Shown here one piece after another: positions 41,101 through 53,319 of a stretch of DNA of 64,000 nt. A program made the position numbers and the translations under genes. The stretch's first letter is position 1. Every line of letters begins with the position of its first letter. The notes beneath the pieces were generated by a model. That model did no database searches, was not told the DNA's origin, and worked only from the letters and a program-made list of their open reading frames with translations. The DNA is from Skeletonema tropicum (Eukaryota > Bacillariophyta > Thalassiosirophyceae > Thalassiosirales > Thalassiosiraceae): the NCBI GenBank assembly GCA_037178625.1, contig CM074132.1:1674001-1738000 (forward strand), given 5' to 3'.

Positions 41101-44100
41101 AAGAAGGAGCACTAGACAACGATGGATTCAATGAAGGAGTCGAAGATGGTTGTCCACTAGGCTCTGATGAAGGAGACGTAGATAGTGATGGATTCAACGA
41201 GGGAGCCGAAGATGGTTGTGCACTTGGTTCAGAAGAAGGAGCACTAGACAACGATGGATTCAATGAAGGAGTCGAAGATGGTTGTCCACTAGGCTCTGAT
41301 GAAGGAGACGTAGATAGTGATGGATTCAACGAGGGAGCCGAAGATGGTTGTGCACTTGGTTCAGAAGAAGGAGCACTAGACAACGATGGATTCAATGAAG
41401 GAGTCGAAGATGGTTGTCCACTAGGCTCTGATGAAGGAGACGTAGATAGTGATGGATTCAACGAGGGAGCCGAAGATGGTTGTGCACTTGGTTCAGAAGA
41501 AGGAGCACTAGACAACGATGGATTCAATGAAGGAGTCGAAGATGGTTGTCCACTAGGCTCTGATGAAGGAGACGTAGATAGTGATGGATTCAACGAGGGA
41601 GCCGAAGATGGTTGTGCACTTGGTTCAGAAGAAGGAGCACTAGACAACGATGGATTCAATGAAGGAGTCGAAGATGGTTGTCCACTAGGCTCTGATGAAG
41701 GAGACGTAGATAGTGATGGATTCAACGAGGGAGCCGAAGATGGTTGTGCACTTGGTTCAGAAGAAGGAGCACTAGACAACGATGGATTCAATGAAGGAGT
41801 CGAAGATGGTTGTCCACTAGGCTCTGATGAAGGAGACGTAGATAGTGATGGATTCAACGAGGGAGCCGAAGATGGTTGTGCACTTGGTTCAGAAGAAGGA
41901 GCACTAGACAACGATGGATTCAATGAAGGAGTCGAAGATGGTTGTCCACTAGGCTCTGATGAAGGAGACGTAGATAGTGATGGATTCAACGAGGGAGCCG
42001 AAGATGGTTGTGCACTTGGTTCAGAAGAAGGAGCACTAGACAACGATGGATTCAATGAAGGAGTCGAAGATGGTTGTCCACTAGGCTCTGATGAAGGAGA
42101 CGTAGATAGTGATGGATTCAACGAGGGAGCCGAAGATGGTTGTGCACTTGGTTCAGAAGAAGGAGCACTAGACAACGATGGATTCAATGAAGGAGTCGAA
42201 GATGGTTGTCCACTAGGCTCTGATGAAGGAGACGTAGATAGTGATGGATTCAACGAGGGAGCCGAAGATGGTTGTGCACTTGGTTCAGAAGAAGGAGCAC
42301 TAGACAACGATGGATTCAATGAAGGAGTCGAAGATGGTTGTCCACTAGGCTCTGATGAAGGAGACGTAGATAGTGATGGATTCAACGAGGGAGCCGAAGA
42401 TGGTTGTGCACTTGGTTCAGAAGAAGGAGCACTAGACAACGATGGATTCAATGAAGGAGTCGAAGATGGTTGTCCACTAGGCTCTGATGAAGGAGACGTA
42501 GATAGTGATGGATTCAACGAGGGAGCCGAAGATGGTTGTGCACTTGGTTCAGAAGAAGGAGCACTAGACAACGATGGATTCAATGAAGGAGTCGAAGATG
42601 GTTGTCCACTAGGCTCTGATGAAGGAGACGTAGATAGTGATGGATTCAACGAGGGAGCCGAAGATGGTTGTGCACTTGGTTCAGAAGAAGGAGCACTAGA
42701 CAACGATGGATTCAATGAAGGAGTCGAAGATGGTTGTCCACTAGGCTCTGATGAAGGAGACGTAGATAGTGATGGATTCAACGAGGGAGCCGAAGATGGT
42801 TGTGCACTTGGTTCAGAAGAAGGAGCACTAGACAACGATGGATTCAATGAAGGAGTCGAAGATGGTTGTCCACTAGGCTCTGATGAAGGAGACGTAGATA
42901 GTGATGGATTCAACGAGGGAGCCGAAGATGGTTGTGCACTTGGTTCAGAAGAAGGAGCACTAGACAACGATGGATTCAATGAAGGAGTCGAAGATGGTTG
43001 TCCACTAGGCTCTGATGAAGGAGACGTAGATAGTGATGGATTCAACGAGGGAGCCGAAGATGGTTGTGCACTTGGTTCAGAAGAAGGAGCACTAGACAAC
43101 GATGGATTCAATGAAGGAGTCGAAGATGGTTGTCCACTAGGCTCTGATGAAGGAGACGTAGATAGTGATGGATTCAACGAGGGAGCCGAAGATGGTTGTG
43201 CACTTGGTTCAGAAGAAGGAGCACTAGACAACGATGGATTCAATGAAGGAGTCGAAGATGGTTGTCCACTAGGCTCTGATGAAGGAGACGTAGATAGTGA
43301 TGGATTCAACGAGGGAGCCGAAGATGGTTGTGCACTTGGTTCAGAAGAAGGAGCACTAGACAACGATGGATTCAATGAAGGAGTCGAAGATGGTTGTCCA
43401 CTAGGCTCTGATGAAGGAGACGTAGATAGTGATGGATTCAACGAGGGAGCCGAAGATGGTTGTGCACTTGGTTCAGAAGAAGGAGCACTAGACAACGATG
43501 GATTCAATGAAGGAGTCGAAGATGGTTGTCCACTAGGCTCTGATGAAGGAGACGTAGATAGTGATGGATTCAACGAGGGAGCCGAAGATGGTTGTGCACT
43601 TGGTTCAGAAGAAGGAGCACTAGACAACGATGGATTCAATGAAGGAGTCGAAGATGGTTGTCCACTAGGCTCTGATGAAGGAGACGTAGATAGTGATGGA
43701 TTCAACGAGGGAGCCGAAGATGGTTGTGCACTTGGTTCAGAAGAAGGAGCACTAGACAACGATGGATTCAATGAAGGAGTCGAAGATGGTTGTCCACTAG
43801 GCTCTGATGAAGGAGACGTAGATAGTGATGGATTCAACGAGGGAGCCGAAGATGGTTGTGCACTTGGTTCAGAAGAAGGAGCACTAGACAACGATGGATT
43901 CAATGAAGGAGTCGAAGATGGTTGTCCACTAGGCTCTGATGAAGGAGACGTAGATAGTGATGGATTCAACGAGGGAGCCGAAGATGGTTGTGCACTTGGT
44001 TCAGAAGAAGGAGCACTAGACAACGATGGATTCAATGAAGGAGTCGAAGATGGTTGTCCACTAGGCTCTGATGAAGGAGACGTAGATAGTGATGGATTCA

Positions 44101-45968
44101 ACGAGGGAGCCGAAGATGGTTGTGCACTTGGTTCAGAAGAAGGAGCACTAGACAACGATGGATTCAATGAAGGAGTCGAAGATGGTTGTCCACTGGGCTC
44201 TGATGAAGGAGACGTAGATAGTGATGGATTCAACGAGGGAGCCGAAGATGGTTGTGCACTTGGTTCAGAAGAAGGAGCACTAGACAACGATGGATTCAAT
44301 GAAGGAGTCGAAGATGGTTGTCCACTAGGCTCTGATGAAGGAGACGTAGATAGTGATGGATTCAACGAGGGAGCCAAAGATGGTTGTGCACTTGGTTCAG
44401 AAGAAGGAGCACTAGACAACGATGGATTCAATGAAGGAGTCGAAGATGGTTGTCCACTAGGCTCTGATGAAGGAGACGTAGATAGTGATGGATTCAACGA
44501 GGGAGCCGAAGATGGTTGTGCACTTGGTTCAGAAGAAGGAGCACTAGACAACGATGGATTCAATGAAGGAGTCGAAGATGGTTGTCCACTAGGCTCTGAT
44601 GAAGGAGACGTAGATAGTGATGGATTCAACGAGGGAGCCGAAGATGGTTGTGCACTTGGTTCAGAAGAAGGAGCACTAGACAACGATGGATTCAATGAAG
44701 GAGTCGAAGATGGTTGTCCACTAGGCTCTGATGAAGGAGACGTAGATGGGCTTAAACTGGGCTTTGACGAAGGCTTACTCGACGTTGAAGGCGCACTACT
44801 TGGTTCGATAGATGGTTTGTCTGTCTTACTTCGTTTTGTTTTTTTACTCTCCTTTGAAGTCTTGCTATCTGGTTTTGATTTTGGTTCTCTAGGTAGTGAT
44901 CGATTCAACGAGGGAGCCGAAGATGGTTGTGCACTTGGTTCAGAAGAAGGAGCACTAGACAACGATGGATTCAATGAGGGAGTCGAAGATGGTTGTCCAC
45001 TAGGCTCTGATGAAGGAGACGTAGATAGTGATGGATTCAACGAGGGAGCCGAAGATGGTTGTGCACTTGGTTCAGAAGAAGGAGCACTAGACAACGATGG
45101 ATTCAATGAAGGAGTCGAAGATGGTTGTCCACTGGGCTTTGATGAAGGAGACGTAGATGGGCTTAAACTGGGCTTTGACGAAGGCTTACTCGACGTTGAA
45201 GGCGCACTACTTGGTTTGAAAGATGGTTTGTCTGTCTTACTTCGTCGTGTTTTTTTACTCTCCTTTGAAGTCTTGCTTTCTGGTTTTGATTTTGGTTCTC
45301 TAGGTAGTGATCGATTCAACGTGAGAGCTTTAGAGCTCTTCGTTGATTGCGATGCACTTTGCTCTGATGGAGGTTGCTGTGTTTTCTCTCTCTTTCCTGA
45401 TTTTGACTTTGATGGTCCTAAAGCCAACATTAGATATGGTCTCGGCGATGATGTTGGCGATTCAATCTGCGCTGAGGTTGGCAATCGCCACCAATCCTGC
45501 ACAAAGGACACCAAGGCTGACGCACAGAGTTACAATAATTTTTGTCCCTTTCCTGCGCGGTCGTTGTCTCTTTTGCTGTTGTAGTTGCTGTTGTTCTCTG
45601 TCTTGTCCATAAGGAATTGTGTTGTCAATGAAAGAGCCTTCTCTATTGACACTGCCTTGTTGAGCGTTCCTATCTGAAGGAGATTGAGGCGGCTGGATCA
45701 TGGTGAATGGTTCTTGTAGACTGGAGGATGACGGACTCAGAAGACTTGTGGTGTTGCTGACTTGAACCGGCGTATTCGTATCCTCAGCTACAGTAGAAGA
45801 CAGCTGTGTGAAGACAGATGATGATGGATGAAGTGTTGTTGGTGTTGGTTCCTCCTCGGAAGCCGAGTGGATGTCAATAGGACAGAACAGGATCTCACAG
45901 TCGGGTGGACTTGGAGCATCGTCGTCGCCGTCCTCACGTCCTTGGTGGTTGGGTTGTAGCTGATTCAT
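38125..45968 (-). pseudogene. second PSS-repeat/lectin gene with two frameshifts
   Basis: Compared with the intact gene at 1668-7127, one extra A at about 45483 (TTGGCAATCGCC against TTGGCATCGCC) ends the N-terminal part after 168 codons, just past the transmembrane segment. One extra G near 38640 (GAGTTGAAAG against GAGTTAAAG) separates the stalk from the lectin domain. The three pieces (45462-45968, 38516-45514, 38125-38628) are each fully open. The repeat array is longer, at about 45 units. The Lys-rich neck (SKTSKESKKT) is duplicated with PSS units between the copies. The lectin keeps QxDxNxVxY; one residue differs (SGISDQ against SGILDQ). This is either a pseudogene or carries two single-base sequencing errors. 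Confidence 0.8.
38757..45150 (-). repeat. 132-bp PSS minisatellite, about 45 units plus a separate distal group
   Basis: Same 132-bp unit as in the first gene. A main array of about 38757-44745 is followed by a neck-like segment (44746-44904) and two more units (44905-45150). Point variants such as GCCAAAGATGG (near 40414 and 44374) recur about 3.96 kb (30 units) apart. This hints that part of the array was itself duplicated as a block of 30 units. Confidence 0.93.
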
Positions 45969-46915
45969 CTTTGCAGATTAATTGTTGTTGGCATTATGAT
46001 AGAAACCTGCGCGTTTTGTGAGTTGTGTAAGGATTCATCTTCTAGTGCATCGATCACATGAAAAGGATGATCAAATACGTAGAATCAACGCCAGAAGCAG
46101 AAACAGAAACTTCAGCAAGGGTAATCAACGCATGGTGAGAAAACTCTTCCGTGTTTTGTTTTCTCCTAAATCTCTCACTCGATCTGAATTCCTACGTGGA
46201 TTCGTAGTACAATAATCATTTGTCCGAATTAGCGAGGCTAACTGTCCTTTGCATACTTAGCAGAAAACGTCCCACGTACCTTCCAACGTGCAGAAAATGT
46301 CCCACTACAACGCACATCGAACGAAAGTGTTGGTTCAAAGAAGTTATAAGACGTTATCACTACAAGTTGGCTTCTCCTGATCGCCAACAGCTAATCTTTC
46401 TTATTATCGAGAATCCTATCTGGTTCGCAGATCGCCAAACCATCTACCACGCTGATTCACAGCGCGATTTTAAGTGAAAGTGGTGGTACCGTAAAAGTTG
46501 TATAATATTAGCCCTTATCTACGTGCCTACATACGAAATCAACCATTTTTACCGACACACACCGCACAAAAACACCCCCTCCATGGTGATTATTCGGCGT
46601 ACTCTAGTACCTTAGGAAGTGCTTGTGACCATCATAGTAACGGCCTTTTTGTCTTCTTCAACATCATTAGAAGCGATTAGGTTGGTTACTATGATGGTCA
46701 GGAGCAATATTGAGAGAGCTAGAGCGCATTTTCAGCACACAGGTGCCGACGCCGAACTTCTGCACCATGTCGGTCCCTAAAAGAATTTTCGAGGATGTCT
46801 ACAGCGATGATGCTCGGCTGATCGATACAATACATTTATTTGAATGTACCGACCAAGTATTATTGCCACAGCCACTCCCAAAGTCACTCAAAGCACTGCC
46901 TTGCGGTGAAAATTC
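45969..46915. other. upstream region of the second PSS gene
   Basis: Matches 7128-8091 with small indels (for example loss of TA near 46080 and of ACCT near 46278). Hairpin arms are at 46626-46641 and 46685-46700. No gene is supported. Confidence 0.5.
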
Positions 46916-47106
46916 TGTTAGAGCGCGTTATTCAGCCCAAGCATTATGGCGGGGGTGAAACGGGACTTGAGAAGAAAAGTGTCTGGGGAGAGACACGTAT
47001 TATAATTCTGAGATAAGAAAGTAATAAAGAAGAAATTAGAACAAGACGTTCGAATAGCAAGGACTATTATAGCAGTGATTCTGTGGAGCATTTGAGACTT
47101 CTAACA
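46916..47106. mobile_element. 191-bp MITE with 5-bp target duplication
   Basis: Begins TGTTAGAGCGCG and ends GACTTCTAACA, giving a 7-bp perfect terminal inverted repeat (TGTTAGA). It is flanked by AATTC on both sides (46911-46915 and 47107-47111). The first block has the empty site with one AATTC at 8087-8091. It has no coding capacity. The duplication length and termini resemble small non-autonomous DNA elements; the superfamily is not determined. Confidence 0.88.
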
Positions 47107-47111
47107 AATTC

Positions 47112-47662
47112 GACGCATCATCACAATATTTGACCCCCTATCCGAAGGGCCTCTCGTCGTAATTATTAATGTTCTGACCAAATAATCTTGTTATTATATA
47201 TTAATAGAAGCGATTTAATCTATCAAACTTAATTAGGGACTTGGTATTAGCTGAGATAGGCGACGGCGTCTACGCTGTCGGATGCCATGGTCATGATGGT
47301 TTTTTTTATGTACGGTAGCTTGTGTAAGGGTACGGTAGCTAACTTAAGGTTTGAAATAACGCACATACATAGAAGCTAGCATAAAATCGCGATTTACTAG
47401 CGCGGTGAATCAGCGTGCTACTCAGAGAATCTTAGGAATCTCTTAGGCAATGACCGTACCTGTCGTACTGGGCATAGCAATCACCCAAAAAATGAAAATG
47501 AAAGATCCAAGATCGAGATCAGCACCAACATCAACATGACATAATCATAAGTATCAAGTACGATAACTTAGCCACACTTCGGATAATATCTTATCATCAG
47601 CGGAGGATTCATAGACAATCTCAGTCGATCTACACAAAGAATTAGCAACTACGATACTTGAC
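47112..47662. other. upstream region of the TM gene, second block, carrying two empty sites
   Basis: Corresponds to 8092-8216, 8729-8840 and 11980-12281 of the first block. The foldback site reads TTGGTATTAGCTG near 47244-47256 and the mariner site GAAATAACGCAC near 47352-47363. No gene is recognised. Confidence 0.6.
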
Positions 47663-47995
47663 ATGACAAAATCGGTAAAGCAGCAAAGTGCCGCCGCGGG
47701 GCCAACAGAATCAAGAATCGAAGCACTCGAGGAAAATGTCACCAAACTCCTTTCCGTATTAACACTCCAAGCAGACCAACTATCACGACAGGAAGCCATC
47801 ATCAATGAATTGAGAGATAAAAAAAGAGCCAAGAAGAATAGACCGCTCTATTTTGTGCTGCTTCTCTTGATAATATTCATCGTGGTATTACTGAACGTAG
47901 ACTTACCTGGATATGATACTGTGGTGCAATTGAAGACGCTGGCGACTCCGATGAAGGCACCATTTATCACTGCTGGTTGCTTGGTTAAGCGGTAG
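47663..47995 (+). pseudogene. coiled-coil/TM protein gene truncated at a rearrangement junction
   Basis: The first 109 codons equal those of 12282-12689, keeping the coiled coil and the transmembrane segment. After CTTGGTTAAG the sequence switches to the reverse complement of 19338 and upstream, adding one Arg codon and TAG. It loses the last 26 residues. Because the membrane segment remains, a shortened product could still be made. Confidence 0.75.
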
Positions 47996-48359
47996 GTTTG
48001 GATGGTTGGTGAGGTGATGTGCTGGTGTGGTTTTGGCGCGAATTGGATATAAATACCTACTTATGGATATGATATACCTAATAGTGAACATAATTTATAC
48101 CCATTTGAACCAACACTCACTTCTTGTCGCATAGGATATCTGCTTCGTTCGGCTCAAGCTCCTCGAGATCACTCCGTCCACCAGCTCTGGATATAGAGCT
48201 GTTGCAGCAAATGTTCGTTATCATATATCACAGACAATGTCGCCTCTTTTCTTTTCTATACTGCACTGGTTGCATTTACTTCGACAACTCGCCTCAACTG
48301 TCAGCCTACTTTGATGCTCCTCCTCATCTCAAATTACAAAATCTTAATCATACTTCCCA

Positions 48360-50180
48360 CTATGCGTTGGCTTGTTCATGTTCAGCAAGTTTTCGATCTA
48401 GCTGAAGAACCATTGGGTGATCAACTCCGTGTGTTATTGTCATAATTTCCTTTGCGTAAAGGTATGTAAGGTAAGCCTTTCTCCCACAAGCTCTCGATCT
48501 CCCCAAATAAGCATAAAGATCGCCAAGCGTAAATAGCTGCAAGCCCAAAAGTGGATGATGTTGTACGTGCGAAAAGGCAATGATCAATGTAGAGACAATA
48601 AACTCGAGCTGGTCAACGGCTTCGGCAATCTCTTGATTCGCAAGAAGAGCAGTAAAGTATTGACTTCGGGCAGAATACAATGGCAAGTTGAACGGAGTCC
48701 ACCACCAGTCTATATCTTTGTCTTTCCACAGATTGATAGTGTCTCGTAAAGTGCTCAGCTCTTCTTCAACGTCATCACGTAACATGCTTTGCTGCGCTTG
48801 GCCTGACAAAAAATCCGCACAATCCAAAATAGCAGCTCGGTCTCTTTCACCCAGATTACATTGATTTAGAGCAGTTTCCAAATCAATGCTCACGAGATTT
48901 TTGTCTTGACCGTGTCCTTCCACTTGATCAATGACACGGAGTCTATGCTCCAATGGCCACTTCTCCCAAAGCGCTCTATCTTGTGGCAACGATACTACGT
49001 ACTCACCCTCAACACATCGTTTACACTCACAAGTAAAACCATGAGTCTTCAGTAATCGAGCCTGTCGCTCTTTTGTTGAGAGCATCAAATCAACATAGGA
49101 ATGGGTTAATTCTTCTCCCTTACCAATATCTCTACATGCAACAATCTGTAATAAAGGCGGTTGGAATGCCTTCCCCTTCCCCACATTGTCGCCACTGTCA
49201 AGTTTATACCTCAAAATTGCATTCGGTGCACATGAATGGTTTAGCAATGCTGCACACGGATAGACTCCCTCACCGATAGAAGAATGCTGAGCGTCCAATA
49301 TTCCAAAGTTGTTCTTTCTGAAAGCATCATCCGTCCGGAGAAGTGCTTGATCAAGTGTGAATGAATTCTCCTTTGGCATTTCTCCATCATTGGCGCAATT
49401 GTCGTTGTATCCCCATATCTGTACCGCAGCAGCAGTCTTTTCATCTGTAGAGCTATCTTTTTGTTTGCCTTTTCCGATAGCATGTTGCATCATGATTGAT
49501 TTGACAATCTTCATTTCAGAACTGTTCAAAATCTTTGTAGACTTAGATGGCGAATGATGCTGTGGAGATACAGCCAATGAAGAGAAATGATTCGGACCGC
49601 ATCTAACTGCAGCTTTGATCATTGAGGCGTCTTCGACCGATTGTTTGTCACGTAAGTGTTTGAGTGCAGCAAACACACGCAGCAGGAGTGCATTGGGCAT
49701 GACGGCTTCCGCGCCGTCTGCTGCAGAATTATTGTGCTGAATCTTCCGTTGCTTCACGTAGAATTGGCATTCCAACTTGTGTCCTTCATTCCAATCACTC
49801 ATCTGACACTATTTACTGCAATAACGAGCGATTTGACACCGAGAACACCTAAAAAGCGTCTCCGTCTTTCTTCTGCCGCTGAGGTCATCATCTCCCTCTT
49901 GGAAGAAGCAACGAAAGCAGGTGGGCTTTGCAGGACCATGTATAATAGGCGACTGAGCTAGCGGTAAGCATTGAACAATTACTGTGCCGGCTGGAATGTC
50001 CTCTGTGGCTACTGCATGAAGACCATGTGGGCCTTGTTTGACACCCATTTTGATGTCATGATGATGTGTTGCTCCATCAATATTGCCAGAGGGTGAATAT
50101 TGACAGCTGTAGCCAACATCTCCGTCAATGCTGCAGTCAGCACAGTCATCTAACGCGGGAATGCAGCAAATAGAGGCCAT
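48360..50180 (-). pseudogene. SMYD-like SET/MYND methyltransferase with in-frame TAG, copy C
   Basis: Start ATG at 50180, interrupting TAG at 49809-49811, terminal stop at 48360. The protein parts are the same as in copies A and B, including MYND residues on both sides of the stop. Divergent from DCPS copy C. The shared stop shows that it arose before both duplication steps. Confidence 0.85.
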
Positions 50181-50518
50181 CGTGTAGCAGGCAGCAGTTA
50201 GTTAGTCGGCAATTGGATTATCAACCCCCGCCCGAGATAAGAGTAAGTAGTAAGATAATATATGAGATAATGTAGGTACTCCTGAGAGTGAGTGGGTGGT
50301 TGGTGCGGGTGGTTGATAAGTAAGTATTGAAGTAGGTGGTTGGTGTTTGGATTTCCATTTTCTGAGTGGTGAGTTAGTTGAGCGGCACTTGGTTTTTGGT
50401 TTTGTCAATTGAGTGTTGTATTTAGTCAGAGCGGTAATAGAATAGTCAGAGCGGTACTACATTGTACGTCGAACGGAAATCTTGTGAGAGTCTCACACAA
50501 CACACATCATCATCATTA

Positions 50519-51759
50519 ATGTTGCTGCAGCAAGCATTACTTGACACAGCAACAATGGCTGCAATAGTCCGTAATCCGCTCGAAATTCTATGCAATAAGA
50601 GTTGCCAAGTCCAATCGTTGACAGTATCTGATCAGCATGCGACATTGCTCCTCACACATACCGAAGAGGCTCCTGTCGGTGCCGATGATCAAAACACTAC
50701 CACGAAAACAACCCAATCTCTCCTCAAACTGACAATAGTTCCATTCCACAAACCGTTGCTAGGGAGCAACCCAGTTCTTTCTCAAGAGGATATTGAAAAA
50801 GGACAAGTGGCAGAAAGAAATTGTTTGAAACATGATCCATCAGCTTCAGACAAGATCCTCTCCTTTCTGAAACAATACACTTTTCAACTCTCAAGCGACA
50901 GCGGAGAGGAGTACAGCTACTATACTGCAAGTCCGGAGCATGGCAATTGTAATCCGAAAGAGGTCGAGGAACTGCTCAGCGGCGTTGGTAAATTTGACGT
51001 TGAACTCATATCTCCAGCCACGCCAAATCAAATCAGCCGTGCGATGCCTTCTCTCGGCCATGTCTTGATTGAAGAAACGCCTCAAATGTATTTACAATGC
51101 ACAAAACCTTATATTCAAACAGTTGTGGATAGCGGAAGTATTTCTTGGATTAAGAATCTGGTGGAAGTAAAGAAAGAGAAGGAGAGACTCCTTGTGAATC
51201 ATGACGATTTCATCATCAACATCGACACCAAATGGAGATCTCACCCACCTCCTCTGACTACACCCAGAGAAGAATGGATGAACCATCCATCTACCGTGGA
51301 CTTGTATTGTCTGGGTATCTGTAAGCAATCTGGCATTTCATGCCTTCGTGATTTGACAAGTGAGCATATTCCGTTGCTCAAAGCAATGATGAAGGAAGGT
51401 CTTGCGGCTATCAAATCAACATATGGCGTGGACCAAGATCAAATACGAGTCTTTATTCATTATCAGCCACAATTTGTAAGTAACCACTATCAAGTGTTAT
51501 CTCGATCGATTACAGCTCATCTCCTCACATCATCTGCCTATCATGTGTGTCTTCTGAACAGTATCATTTCCATATCCATTTTACACGGTTGGAGAACGAA
51601 GTTGGCTGTTCTGTGGAGAGAGGCCATTTAGTTTCCGATGTGATTCAAAATTTATCTATGGAAGATTATTACAAGAAAAGAACGATCACTTACAAATTGA
51701 AGAAAGGAACAGCTCTCGAGGCTATCATTGGAACCTATTTGCAAGAACAGAGAGATTGA
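50519..51759 (+). CDS. DCPS: scavenger mRNA decapping enzyme, copy C
   Basis: Exons 50519-51475 and 51562-51759; intron 51476-51561 with one change near the acceptor (CTGAACAG for CTTAACAG) that keeps AG. The protein agrees with copy B (NHDDF version). The HIT triad is again rebuilt only by splicing. An upstream in-frame ATG at 50462 exists here because of a 6-bp deletion (CACAACACAC) in the leader. The start at 50519 is preferred because it is common to all copies. Confidence 0.92.
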
Positions 51760-51851
51760 TGATTTAAGTCTATTATCTAGTATATCCATGCTCCAAACAC
51801 TCGAGGCTAAAAAGGACAATATATGGGAGAAGGAAGTAATTGATTTAAACT

Positions 51852-52030
51852 TTATCTATACCCATACTCTTTATACATCTTTCTTGCCAATCCATTTGTA
51901 GTGACCACACGCTGGCTAGCGGTACGACTATGTTCTACAATTAGGTCAATAGTATTCCAAGAATAAGATGGTGGCTCGTAATGTGTTCCATCGGTACTGC
52001 CAAGCTTGTGAAATATGCGTTTGACACTGT
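51852..52030 (-). pseudogene. 3' fragment of the 14.3-kb plastid protein gene, arm C
   Basis: Same fragment as 24832-25010, with the same junction to the FCP unit, which shows that the junction existed before the block was copied. Confidence 0.85.
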
Positions 52031-52309
52031 AGTATTGGTGGATAAGAAGTATGGTATAAGTACTTACTTTGTACTGTGGTGGATGACAAATAATCAGCTG
52101 TGTGACGGTGAAGATGGATGGTGTGAGTACCGTAGCATGTCACAAGAGTCGCTATGACACCTGCTCCCGCTCCAGCGCATGCGAAGCACGCAACTTGAAG
52201 CTTGAAGCCACAAGATTTGCAGAATTCAAACTTCAGATATCAAACTAACAAGCATTGCTCGCATGCACTTTGCTCATAAATTCAAAACAACAACAACAAA
52301 ATATCAATC

Positions 52310-52942
52310 ATGAAGTCTGCCATCATCGCTGCCCTTATCGGCTCTGCCGCCGCTTTCGCCCCTGCCCAAAACAAGGCCGCCACCACCTCCTTGAACGCCT
52401 TCGAGGATGAGCTCGGTGCCCAGCCTCCTCTCGGATTCTTCGATCCCTTCGGCATGCTCTCTGGAGACTGCTCTCAAGAGCGCTTCGACCGTCTTCGTTA
52501 CGTTGAGATCAAGCATGGACGTATCGCTCAGCTTGCCTTCCTTGGCCAGATCGTCACTCGTGCCGGAATCCATCTTCCTGGAAACATCGACTACGCTGGG
52601 AACTCCTTCGACTCCTTCCCCAACGGTGTTGCCGCCTTGATCGGACCTGATGCCATCCCCTTCGAGGGACAAGGCCAGATCATCGCCTTCATTGGCTGGT
52701 TGGAGATTGCCTTCATGCGTGATGTTCCCGGAACTGGAAATGAGCACGTTGGTGACTTCCGTAATGGATACATTGACTTCGGTTGGGATGACTTTGATGA
52801 AGAGACCAAGCTTCAGAAGCGTGCTATTGAGTTGAACAACGGCCGTGCTGCCATGTTCGGAATCCTCGGACTTATGGTCCATGAGGAGATCCAGCCCCTT
52901 GGATATGATCCCGATCTTCCCATCATTGGACACCTTCAATAA
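52310..52942 (+). CDS. FCP: fucoxanthin-chlorophyll a/c light-harvesting protein, copy 3
   Basis: 210 codons with the same protein sequence as copy 1 and, as far as I can compare, the same nucleotide sequence. Promoter and 3' region also agree with copy 1, including the AAT indel pattern after the stop (CCATATAATAATAAAAG). Confidence 0.97.
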   Translation: MKSAIIAALIGSAAAFAPAQNKAATTSLNAFEDELGAQPPLGFFDPFGMLSGDCSQERFDRLRYVEIKHGRIAQLAFLGQIVTRAGIHLPGNIDYAGNSFDSFPNGVAALIGPDAIPFEGQGQIIAFIGWLEIAFMRDVPGTGNEHVGDFRNGYIDFGWDDFDEETKLQKRAIELNNGRAAMFGILGLMVHEEIQPLGYDPDLPIIGHLQ

Positions 52943-53319
52943 ATTGTTTGTTTGATATATTGTATACAATAATAACCACATGTTGTACATATAGACAGGA
53001 GGAACACAACACGCTCGTACGTTTTTTGTGCTTGAGCCGAGTCTTTGGAAGAGGAGGAACTCAAAGCTAGATAATGTGTGCCTACCATATAATAATAAAA
53101 GAACCAATTCTCTTCTACACATGATAGAATTATACTTATTGAATATAGATTAGCTGGCTGTAAGTATTATAGAAATTTCTTCTTAGTACACAGTGCAAGT
53201 GAAACTGACCTACACTCTAGCCTGGTATCATTCCATGTGTCTAAGCCACAGGAGTACCATGACAGGTACCATACTTTCAAAGCGAGGAAGCATTTTACCT
53301 ATGTACAATTCCACCTCGC

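Larger units (their letters stand above)
36458..47989 (+). repeat. duplicated block X' (copy of 1-12608)
   Basis: Direct repeat with near identity (shift 36457 at the start, 38834 after the PSS arrays, 35381 near the TM gene). Differences: longer PSS array, two single-base frameshifts in the PSS gene, a MITE at 46916, absence of the foldback and mariner elements, and truncation at 47989. The left limit is set by the window edge, so the true repeat is larger. Confidence 0.93.

Noticed and set aside
44817..45584. 255-codon plus-strand frame over the neck of the second PSS gene
   Set aside because: Shadow of the repetitive minus-strand coding sequence; the equivalent in the first block is much shorter.
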